Shown: one piece after another, positions 1-7,959 of the stretch
Position numbering within the stretch: the stretch's first letter is position 1
Layout: the number at the start of each line of letters is the position of its first letter
Assembly (NCBI GenBank): GCA_963575745.1
Contig: CAUYUJ010017797.1
Location: 197,753 to 224,309 of the forward strand
Source of the DNA: Prorocentrum cordatum
Taxonomy: Eukaryota > Sar > Dinophyceae > Prorocentrales > Prorocentraceae
Reading direction: 5' to 3'
Length of the DNA: 26,557 bases
The notes under the pieces: generated by a model
Databases searched by the model: none
Seen by the model: the letters and a program-made list of their open reading frames with translations, nothing else
Told to the model about the DNA's origin: nothing
Program-made: the position numbers and the translations under genes

Positions 1-650
1 AGATTCAGATTAGACATCGACTTTCGAGGGCTGCTGGTGGGTCCAGCGGAGTGAGGCACCACGCAGATTCAGATTAGACCTCGCCATCCCTGGGGGTTTG
101 CGATCTGCGAAATTGTCGTCACTTTCGAGGGCTGTTGGTGGGTCCACCGGAGTGAGACACCACGCAGATTCAGATTAGACCTCGCCGTCCCTGGGGGGCT
201 GCGATATGCGAAACTGTCGTCACTTTCGAGGGCTGCTGGTGGGTCCAGCGGAGTGAGGCACCACGCAGATTCAGACTAGACCTCGCCATCCCTGGGGGGC
301 TGCGATCTGCGAAATTGTCGTCACTTTCGAGGGCTGCTGGTGGGTCCAGCGGAGTGAGGCACCACGCAGATTCAGATTAGACCTCGCCATCCCTGGGGGG
401 CTGCGATCTGCGAAACTGTCGCCACATTCGAGGGCTGAGGGTGGGTCCAGCGGAGTGAGGCACCACGCAGATTCAGATTAGACCTCGCCATCCCTGGGGG
501 GCTGCGATCTGCGACACTGACGCCACATTCGAGGGCTGCTGGTTGCGAAACTGTCGCCACATTCGAGGGCTGCTGGTGGGTCCAGCGCGGTGAGGCACCA
601 CGCATATTCAGATTAGACCTCGCCATCCCTGGGGGGCTGCGATCTGCGAC
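1..650. repeat. 101-bp tandem repeat array 1 (left array, cut by window edge)
   Basis: About six copies of a 101-bp unit. The landmark CTGCGATCTGCG-like core recurs near 98, 199, 300, 401 and 502, exactly 101 bp apart. The next copy is at 637, because a partial duplication of about 34 bp (near 541-575) lengthens that unit. Units here carry a 'CAGATTCAGATTAGACCTCGCCATCCCT' type of segment where the second array has an AGATCTGAGCGGGACC type, so the two arrays are diverged subfamilies. The last copy reads directly into the open frame of the helicase gene with no spacer. The minus-strand open frame over 372-845 is a by-product of the repeat, not a gene. Confidence 0.95.
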
Positions 651-930
651 CTCGGTAAACTTCGCGTGCATCGCCCGAGCGCGCACGGAGCCCAGACAGA
701 AGAGGGAGGCCGACGACGGCGTGGCCGTCCCCGAGGTCATCGAACAACATGGGAGAGAGGACGACGGCGAGGCGGACGGCCAGATCGAGGCGGCCGCCCT
801 GCGTGCCACGGCAGGCCTCGCTACCCTCGGCTCAGACACAACCATTACCCATCATTTCGATACTGAGCGGCTGAACAAGATCCTCCGCTTCGACACTGCA
901 GACCGGACCCAGAGGTTCGTGAAGGAGCTC
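439..930 (+). other. Open frame upstream of the first ATG of the helicase, starting inside the repeat array
   Basis: Walking back codon by codon from the helicase, the frame stays open through 721 (GTG) and the last repeat units to a TGA at 436-438. No ATG occurs in these 164 codons. The part from about 660 to 930 is not repeat and looks protein-like (EVIEQHGREDDGEADGQIEA), so the true N-terminus may lie here, supplied by a non-ATG start, a sequence variant, or an exon or leader joined by cis- or trans-splicing. Confidence 0.5.
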
Positions 931-3087
931 ATGAGCACGTCCGTGATGACCCTGGACGACGGCGGTCTGCCCGCGCCACGGAACCGCGAGGACGGTGCCG
1001 ATCAGCGCGCGACCCGCGTGAAGGACGACATCCTGCTGCGCTACGACATGCTGGCGCACCTGGAACCAGCCGTACTGAAACAGCTGGTGGACGCCCAGAG
1101 GAAGTCCTGGAGCTCCAGGAAAGATGAGACGGAGTCGTCGGCACAGGACGGCCCCGTGCCCCCTGCGTCAGATGACAGCGGTCGCCCTTCGGACCCGCAT
1201 GCAGTACACTCTAACAGCCGGCCTCCGCGGCGCCGCCCCGAGCCGAAGGCGTACTTCGCGCCCAATGACACCTGGCGCCGCCCGAGCGATTACGCGGCGC
1301 ATCTCGCGGAGAAGATCGAGCGGGGCCCCGTCGACCCGACCGCCGGGAAGCGAGTTCCGCGCGCGCTGAAGCGGGACCAGACGTTGTTCCTGGCGAAGTT
1401 CGCGGAGGCCTGCAATACCGTGTGGGATGACGAGAAAGAAGACAAGCCACGGGAGCAACGGCAGACCTTCCAGATGCTCCTGATGGGCCAGGGCGGCTCC
1501 GGCAAGACGGCGATCGTCCAGCAGATCGTGCTGCCCGCGATAGACTTCCTCTTCGTCGGGGAGAATGGAAAGAAGACCACGCAGATCGTCTGCGCCAAGT
1601 GGTCCCAGGCCGAGAACATCTCCACCGAACACCACAAGGCGACCGCGTGCCACAGGGCGGCGCAGATGGGCATCGGGGAGCACCGCAACCACGCGATGCT
1701 GCCAACGGCCGATGTCCTGAAACGACTGCAGGACATCTGGTCGGAGCTGCGGCTCTTCGTCATCGAGGAGGTCAGCATGGTGTCGCCGAACCTCTTCAAC
1801 ATGCTGGACTACCGCGCATTCCTCGCCAGGCGCGCAAAATGCAACCTGCAGGAGGCGCGCTACCTGCGTCCCAGAAGCGCCTTCGGCCGCGTCCCCATCG
1901 TGATATACCTCGGGGACTTCCTGCAGCTGAAACCTACCGGCTCCGGCATGTCACTGCTGACCGACCTGCAGCGGTTGGGGTCCGCCGACAGTCGGAAGGA
2001 GGGGCCGCCCGTCGAGCGCCAGACGGCAATGACGTTCTTCTGCGACACGAAACTGTGCTTCGAGCTCCAGGCCACCAACCGCTTCAAGGACCCCGATCTT
2101 GCCGATCTCATGAACTACATGCGCAAGCCGAAGAAGGGCAAGGTCCCTCAGAAGATCGCGGAGACCTGGAGACGCACTCAGATGAAGCCCAACGACCCCC
2201 GACTGGGCGAGGAGCGGTTCCAGACTGGACACATGATCGCCTGGTTCTGGGACACCGTGGCTCGGTGGATGATGATGCGGGCGAGGAGGGGCGCCGCGTC
2301 CCTCGGGCGGGTGCTCTACCTCGTCCAAGCAGCCGACAAGTCCTCGCCCTCGCTGCCCGTGGACCTGGCCGCGAAGCTGGTCAACCGCGCCAACCCGGGC
2401 GACGCGGGCGGCGTTCACGGGATGCTGCCGCTGCACATGGGCACGCGCATACGCCTGATGGAGCACCTGGACCTCGACAAGGGGCTCGTCAAGGACGCCG
2501 AGGGCGAGGTCGTGCACGTGGCCATCAACCCGAAGGATGAGGGCGTGGTGGAGAGAGCGAAGGCCGAGGGAGGTCGGGCGTACCTGCGGTACCTGCCGTA
2601 CGGCGTGTGGGCGCGCATGGACAAGTACAAGGGTGGTCCCTGCGGAAAGAAGCTCAAGGAGCTCGATGACAGCATCGACGCTGCGAACGCAGCGGGCCTC
2701 GTCTTCATCGAGCCACAGAGCTCGAGCCCGTTCGACTTCCGCAAGTGCAAGGTCACGCGCACTGGCTTCGTCATCTCCCACGCCGAGGTCCTGACGTCCA
2801 CTGCCTGCCAGGGCCGCACCATGCACCGCGGAGTCATTGTTGACGCAGGGTGCAAGGATGCGAACGACCTGGACGCTCTGTGGCTGCACCTGTACGTGAT
2901 GCTGTCCAGGGCGACGACGATAGACAACCTACTGATGGTGCGCGACCCCGGCCTTGACTTTCTTGCCCGCGGCCCACCGGCAGACCTTGCGGAGAAACTG
3001 CGGAAGTTCAGTTCCCGCACTGCAACATGCAGGAAGGAGGCAGAGAAGCTGGCGCGCGAGCTAGGTCTCGATCGCTTCCTGCACTAG
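931..3087 (+). CDS. PIF1-like superfamily 1 DNA helicase
   Basis: Intact, intronless frame for an ATP-dependent DNA helicase; PIF1-family enzymes are 5'-3' helicases acting on nuclear or mitochondrial DNA. The frame is open from 439, but the first ATG is at 931, giving 718 residues; the GTG at 721 would give 788. Numbered from 721, the motifs run in the expected order: Walker A GQGGSGKT 256-263 (nt 1486-1509), Walker B LFVIEEVSM 345-353, motif III GDFLQLKP 398-405, ATNRF 451-455, TSTACQGRT 692-700 and YVMLSRATT 725-733. A Q-motif-like RALKRDQTLF precedes Walker A. The Walker B acidic pair is EE where PIF1 proteins usually have DE. The first ~170 residues after the ATG are low complexity. I recall close relatives as a multicopy family in dinoflagellates. 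Stop TAG at 3085-3087. A mobile-element origin is possible, but I see no Rep, nuclease or transposase domain. Confidence 0.85.
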   Translation: MSTSVMTLDDGGLPAPRNREDGADQRATRVKDDILLRYDMLAHLEPAVLKQLVDAQRKSWSSRKDETESSAQDGPVPPASDDSGRPSDPHAVHSNSRPPRRRPEPKAYFAPNDTWRRPSDYAAHLAEKIERGPVDPTAGKRVPRALKRDQTLFLAKFAEACNTVWDDEKEDKPREQRQTFQMLLMGQGGSGKTAIVQQIVLPAIDFLFVGENGKKTTQIVCAKWSQAENISTEHHKATACHRAAQMGIGEHRNHAMLPTADVLKRLQDIWSELRLFVIEEVSMVSPNLFNMLDYRAFLARRAKCNLQEARYLRPRSAFGRVPIVIYLGDFLQLKPTGSGMSLLTDLQRLGSADSRKEGPPVERQTAMTFFCDTKLCFELQATNRFKDPDLADLMNYMRKPKKGKVPQKIAETWRRTQMKPNDPRLGEERFQTGHMIAWFWDTVARWMMMRARRGAASLGRVLYLVQAADKSSPSLPVDLAAKLVNRANPGDAGGVHGMLPLHMGTRIRLMEHLDLDKGLVKDAEGEVVHVAINPKDEGVVERAKAEGGRAYLRYLPYGVWARMDKYKGGPCGKKLKELDDSIDAANAAGLVFIEPQSSSPFDFRKCKVTRTGFVISHAEVLTSTACQGRTMHRGVIVDAGCKDANDLDALWLHLYVMLSRATTIDNLLMVRDPGLDFLARGPPADLAEKLRKFSSRTATCRKEAEKLARELGLDRFLH

Positions 3088-3592
3088 ATATAAACAGGTA
3101 TGATCCTGTGGACAGGCAGCAGGCATGCGTTGACCGAGCTCCTGCAAAAACGAAACAGTCTCTTGCTTCCTCCCTCCTCTTTCATCATCGCCGCCCTAGT
3201 CCTCCTGTTACCTTATGCATTCATGGTGCTGCTGCTGCGATGGCTCCTCGCCCCTTCCTACTGGGTTCGTCCTTCTCCTGTCCCTCGTTCCCGCCCCCGC
3301 TATTGTTTAACAAGCCTTGAGACATACTCCTCGTCTTATCGATTGCTGTTCTGTGAGTCGTGCAACATTACGCATCCCATGTAGGTCGCACTACAAATCG
3401 CCGCGCCTGCACTGTCACGGTTCCTGCTAATGTTTCCCTACTCCGCTTGCCACTTGATGCCATTGGGTTGGGTACGTCGCAGGGTATCTGTTCCCAACCC
3501 TCCTTGGTTGGGTATTCGTTTTGAATAGAACGGTGTGGTCGCGTCCTCCTCCTCCCGCCTCCCGCCTCCTCCTGCCCTCTCTTCGCCGACGA
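3088..3592. other. 3' flank of the helicase, no gene seen
   Basis: Non-repeat, pyrimidine-rich on the plus strand (runs such as CTTCCTCCCTCCTCTTTC near 3165-3185). No poly(A) tract follows the stop codon, so there is no sign of a fresh processed retrocopy. Short frames here (3027-3320, 3100-3384) have no recognisable content. The interval ends in an inverted repeat (3467-3499) and then a (CCTCC)-rich stretch abutting array 2. Confidence 0.6.
3465..3486 (+). repeat. 22-bp direct repeat, left copy (pairs with 6046-6068)
   Basis: GGGTTGGGTACGTCGC followed by AGGGTA. The right copy is identical except for one extra C. The pair brackets array 2 at about 130 bp and 100 bp from its ends. GGTTGGG at 3467-3473 also pairs perfectly with CCCAACC at 3493-3499, a 7-bp stem around a 19-nt loop. 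Confidence 0.8.
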
Positions 3593-5950
3593 TGGGGGCT
3601 GCGATCTGCGAAACTGTCGCCACCTTCGAGGGCTGCTGGTGGGTCCTGCGGAGTGAGGCACCGCGCAGATCTTAGTAAGACATCGCTGTCCCTGGGGGGG
3701 TTGCGATCTGCGGAACTGTCGCCACTTTTTCGAGGGCTGCTGGCGGGTCCTGCGGAGTGAGGCACCGCGCAAATCTGAGCGGGACCTCGCCGTCCCTGGG
3801 GGGCTGCGATCCGCGAAAGAATCGCCGCTTTCGAGGGCTGCTGGTGGGTCCTGCGGAATGAGGCACCGCGCAGATCTGAGCGGGACCTCGCTGTCCCTGG
3901 GGGGCTGCGATCTGCGAAACAGTCGCCACCTTCGAGGGCTGCTGGTGGGTCCTGTGGAGTGAGGCACCGCGCAGATCTGAGCAAGACCTCGCCTTGCCTG
4001 GGGGGCTGCGATCTGCGAAACCGTCGCCACTTTCGAGGGCTGCTGGTGGGTCCTGCGGAGTGAGGCACCGCGCAGATCTGAGCGGTACCTCGCCGTCCCT
4101 GGGGGGGCTGCGATCTGCGAAACTGACGCCACTTTCGAGGGCTGCTGGTGGGTCTTGCGGAGTGAGGCACCGCGCAGATCTGAGCGGGACCTCGCTGTCC
4201 CTGGGGGGCTGCGATCTGCGAAACAGTCGCCACTTTCGAGGGCTGCTGGTGGGTCCTGCGGAGTGAGGCAACGCGCAAATCTGAGCGGGACCTCGCCGTG
4301 CCTGGGGGGCTGCGATCTGCGAAGCTGTCGCCACTTTCGAGGGCTGATGGCGGGTCCTGCGGAGTGAGGCACCGCGCAGATCTGAGCGGGACCTCGCCGT
4401 CCCTGGGGGGCTGCGATCTGCGCCACTTTCGAGGGCTGCTGGTGGGTCCTGCGGAGTGAGGCACCGCGCAGATCTGAGCGGGACCTCGCCGTCCCTGGGG
4501 GGCTGCGATCTGCGAAACTGTCGCCGCTTTCGAGGGCTGCTGGTGGGTCCTGCGGAGCGAGGCACCGCGCAGATCTGAGCGGGACCTCGCCGTCCCTGGG
4601 GGGCTGCGATCTGCGAAACTGCCGCCACTTTCGAGGGCTGCTGGTGGGTCCTGCTGAGTGAAGCACCGCGCAGATCTCAGCGGGACCTCGCTGTCCCTGG
4701 GGGGCTGCGATCTGCGAAACTGTCGTTACTTTCGAGGGCTGCTGCTGGTGGGCCATGCGGAGCGAGGCACCGCGCAGATCTGAGAGGGACCTCGCCGTGC
4801 CTGGGGGGCTGCGATCTGCGAAGCTGTCGCCACTTTCGAAGGCTGCTGGTGGGTCCTGGGGAGTGAGACACCGCGCAAATCTGAGCGGGACCTCGCCGTC
4901 CCTGGGGGGCTGCGATCTGCGAAACTGTCGCCACTTTCGAGGGCTGCTGGTGGGTCATGCGGGGTGAAGCAACGCGCAGATCTGAGCGGGACCTCGCTGT
5001 CCCCGGGGGGCTGCGATCTGCGAAGCTGTCGCCGCTTTCGAGGGCTGCTGGTGGGTCCTGCGGAGTGAAGCAACGCGCAGATGTGAGCTGGACCTCGCTG
5101 ACCCTGGGGGGCTGCGATCTGCGAAACTGACGCCACTTTCGAGGGCTGCTGGTGGGTCCTGCGGAGTGAGGCACCGCGCAAATCTGAGCGGGACCTCGCC
5201 GTGCCTGGGGGGCTGCGATCTGCGAAGCTGTCGCCAACTTCGAGGGCTGCTGGTGGGCCCAGCGGAGTGAGGCACCGTGCAGATCTGAGCGGGACCTCGG
5301 GGGGCTGCGATCTGCGAAACTGTCGCCAATTTCGAGGGCTGCTGGTGGGTCCTGCGGAGTGAGGCACCGCGCAGATCTGAGGGGGAACTCGCCGTCCTTG
5401 GGGGGCTGCGATCTGCGAAACCGTCGCCACTTTTTCGAGGGCTGCTTGGGGGGCCAGCATAGCGATCTGCGGAAATGTAGCCACTTTCGAAAGCTGCTGG
5501 CGGGCCCAGCGGAGTGAGGCACTGCGCAGATCTGAGCGGGACCTCGCCGTCCCTTGGGGGCTGCGATATGCGAAACTGTCGCCTATTTCGAGGGCTGCTG
5601 GCGGGTCCAGCGGAGTGAGGCACCGCGCAGATCTGAGCGAGACCTTGCCGTCCCTAAGGAGCTGCGATCTGCGAAGCTGTCGCCGCTTTCGAGGGCTGCT
5701 GGTGGGTCCTGCGGAGTGAAGCAACGCGCAGATGTGAGCTGGACCTCGCTGACCCTGGGGGGCTGCGATCTGCGAAGCTGTCGCCAATTTCTAGGGCTGC
5801 TGGTGGGTCCAGCGGAGTGAGGCACCGCGTAGATCTGAGCGGGGACTCGCCGTCCTTGGGGGGCTACGATCTGCGAAACCGTCGAAACTTTCGAAGGCTG
5901 GTGGCGGGTTCAGCTGAGCGAGGCACCAGGCAGATCTGGGGGGCTGCGAG
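3593..5950. repeat. 101-bp tandem repeat array 2 (about 23 units)
   Basis: Head-to-tail copies of the same family as array 1, in the same orientation, with the CTGCGATCTGCG core near 3905, 4006, 4108 and so on (101-102 bp apart). Each unit carries an 8-bp inverted pair, GATCTGCG and CGCAGATC, about 55 bp apart. Central units are most uniform; edge units are truncated or hybrid (near 4420, 5290-5310, 5440-5490 and 5880-5950), as expected from unequal crossing-over. Since 101 is not a multiple of three, every reading frame samples all three frames of the unit. None of the minus-strand frames of the common unit has a stop, so long minus-strand frames (for example 3368-4756, 3672-4628, 4726-5787) are by-products. 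Their translations repeat every 101 residues with motifs such as QICAVPHSAGPTSSPRKW. Confidence 0.95.
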
Positions 5951-6045
5951 CCTCACGAATGCCGCTCGCAGAAATATATGCGCCCATGTCACGTCATCAC
6001 CTCCGTATAACGTCTCCCAAGCTACTCAGGCCCCGCACTGCGCAG

Positions 6046-6068
6046 GGGTTGGGTACGTCGCCAGGGTA
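6046..6068 (+). repeat. 23-bp direct repeat, right copy (pairs with 3465-3486)
   Basis: GGGTTGGGTACGTCGCC then AGGGTA, one base longer than the left copy. It lies in unique sequence just past the degenerate right end of array 2 and just before the degenerate C-rich repeats begin. Confidence 0.8.
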
Positions 6069-6800
6069 ATTAGAAAATTAGTCGGGGGGGTCCAAGGGCC
6101 CCCACTTAAAAGCATACCTATTTCTGAACACCCCTCCAGCACCCCCTCCGAAAGACAAAAAACATATCAAAAAATACAACTCGGGTTTTTGTTCGGGAGG
6201 GGTCAGGGGGGGTGCGGGGGCCCACAATTAAAAACAAAGCATTTCTGAACCCCACCAGCACCCTCCCGAAAAACATCAGGAAACAAATGCCCCAGCTCGC
6301 GGGTTTGTCGAAATATCTTCCGGCAGTTCCGGGCCCCACAATTAACAAAACAATGTTATTTCTGGAACCTCCCCAGAACCCCTTCCGGAAAACAAAAAAA
6401 AACAAAAAACATAAACACCTTCCTACTCGAGAGTTTTTCATTTTTGTTTCGGGGGTGTCCTGGGCACCACGTTCTTTTAGAAAAAACAACTATTTCTGAC
6501 CCCCCTCAGAAACAGCCCCCAAAACACCTCCACTCTGTGATTTTTCGAAAGTTTCTCGGGCGGATCCAGAACCCCAAAATTCAAAACACTACTATGTCTG
6601 AAAACCGACCCAAAAACCCACCTGAGAAAAATGTACAAAAAACCCAACTCGAAACTTTTCGGGAGGTTTTCTGGGGTTCTCCGGCCAGCTCAGTCTCCAG
6701 GGGGGGAATCTCCCGAAAACTCAAGGAGGTTTTTCAGTGATTCTTCGGGGGTCTGGGGCCCCACAATTAACAACACTATGTTTGGAAACCTCCCGAAAAC
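6069..6800. repeat. Degenerate interspersed tandem repeats with GGGGCCCCACAATTAA and TTTCTGAACCCC cores
   Basis: Copies of a loose unit recur at irregular spacing (cores near 6097, 6219, 6330, 6464, 6568 and 6759; gaps about 105-190 bp). Each has a GGCCCC-CACAATTAAAAAC stretch, then ATTTCTGAACCCCCC-CAGCACCC, CCGAAAAACA, an A-run and AACTCGGGTTTTTGTTCGG. All six frames give only short repeat-derived frames. No gene seen. Confidence 0.75.
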
Positions 6801-6849
6801 TCCCGAACAAAAATTCGAACAAAATATATCAGCCAGCGTTGACTCCAAA

Positions 6850-7240
6850 TAGATAGGAGGACAGGAGGAGGAGGAGGACGAGAGGAGGATGAGATGAGGA
6901 CGAAAGGAGGACGGGAGCAGGACGGGAGGAGCAAAATCAAGCAAGCGCAAGCAAGCAAGCGGAAGCAAGCAAGTGAAAACGAGCAATAACAAGCCAGCAA
7001 GAGCCAGCGATCAAGTGCAAGCGCAAGCAAGCAAGAGCACGCAAGAGCATGCAAGGGCAAACGACTCATAGGAATCCATAGGAATCCATAGGAATCCATT
7101 GGAATCCATTGGACTCGCCATTGGAGTACCATTGGAAATAAGGGCGGCGCCATTGGCAAAAGGGGGGGAGGGAGGGGGGGTCATTGGAAATAAGGGGGGG
7201 TACCATTGGAAAAAGGGGGGGTGCTAAAGACCAATAACGT
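6850..7240. repeat. Block of simple repeats: purine tract, GCAA-type, and 10-bp units
   Basis: Three neighbouring tracts. About 6851-6935 is an AGGACG-like purine tract. About 6940-7055 is degenerate GCAAGCAA. About 7066-7130 has five tandem copies of a 10-bp CATAGGAATC-like unit that grade into CCATTGGAAATAAGGG-like repeats with G-runs to about 7225. No coding potential. Confidence 0.85.
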
Positions 7241-7259
7241 ATGATGAACTAGGACTCCT

Positions 7260-7940
7260 ATTAGGGGAAGCCTATTTGGAGAAAACAACTCGGGGGATGT
7301 TCGGGGAGTTTTTGGAGGTTCTCTAGCCAGCCCAAGCTCCAGGGGGACAACCCCCAGAGAAACCTCCTAACTCGTTTTTTTGGGGGCGGGGGTCGGGAGG
7401 TTCCGAGACCCGAAACTTACGAATCACATTATTTCTGAGCGCCCCCCAGAACTTCCCCGAAAACCCAAGAAAAAGAACCCAACTAGGGTTTTGTTCTTGG
7501 TTTTTTCTGGTGTTCGGAGGACCCACAATCAGAATCAATACTATTTCTGAACACCCCCCAACCACCCCCGGAGAAAAACAACAAAATCCAAACAGTTCCA
7601 GGTTTTTCTATGGTTTTTCGCGGGGGTCCGGGGCCCCACATATAAAACAACATGATTTCTGAACCCCTCCCGCACCCAGCACCCCCGAAAAACCCACGTA
7701 AAACCTCCGAGCTCGATTTTTTTTTCGGTGGGTTTTCGGCGATTCTCCGGCCAGCCCAAGATCAAGGGAAAAACCGTTGGTTTTTTAAGAGTTCCTCGGG
7801 CGGTTCCGGGGCCCCACACTTAAAAACAATAGTTACGACATCTGATAAAATCCCCAGAACCACACCGAGACACTCAAGAAAAAACCAAACTCGAGTGTTT
7901 TTCTGAGGGGGTTCGGGGTGTCTCCGACCAGCCCAGGCTT
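7260..7940. repeat. Second block of the degenerate TTTCTGAACCCC-type repeats
   Basis: Same family as 6069-6800. Cores with ATTATTTCTGAGC, CTATTTCTGAACACCCCCC and ATGATTTCTGAACCCC are near 7430, 7545 and 7650, each after a CCCACA-AAAAC stretch. A related single unit begins near 10,690 (GAGTTGGATTTTTGTTC). The block ends where the G-rich array starts. No gene seen. Confidence 0.7.
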
Positions 7941-7959
7941 CAAGGGTTTTTCTGCGGCG

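Noticed and set aside
1599-2889. Overlapping ORFs on both strands of the helicase (for example 1599-2540 plus, 1951-2889 minus)
   Set aside because: Shadow frames of a GC-rich gene; Arg/Pro/Gly/His-rich, with no motif, while the helicase frame has all family motifs.
3368-5787. Long minus-strand ORFs (up to 462 codons) over array 2
   Set aside because: They are translations of the 101-bp satellite in rotating phase, with a 101-residue period and no domain; described as part of the repeat.
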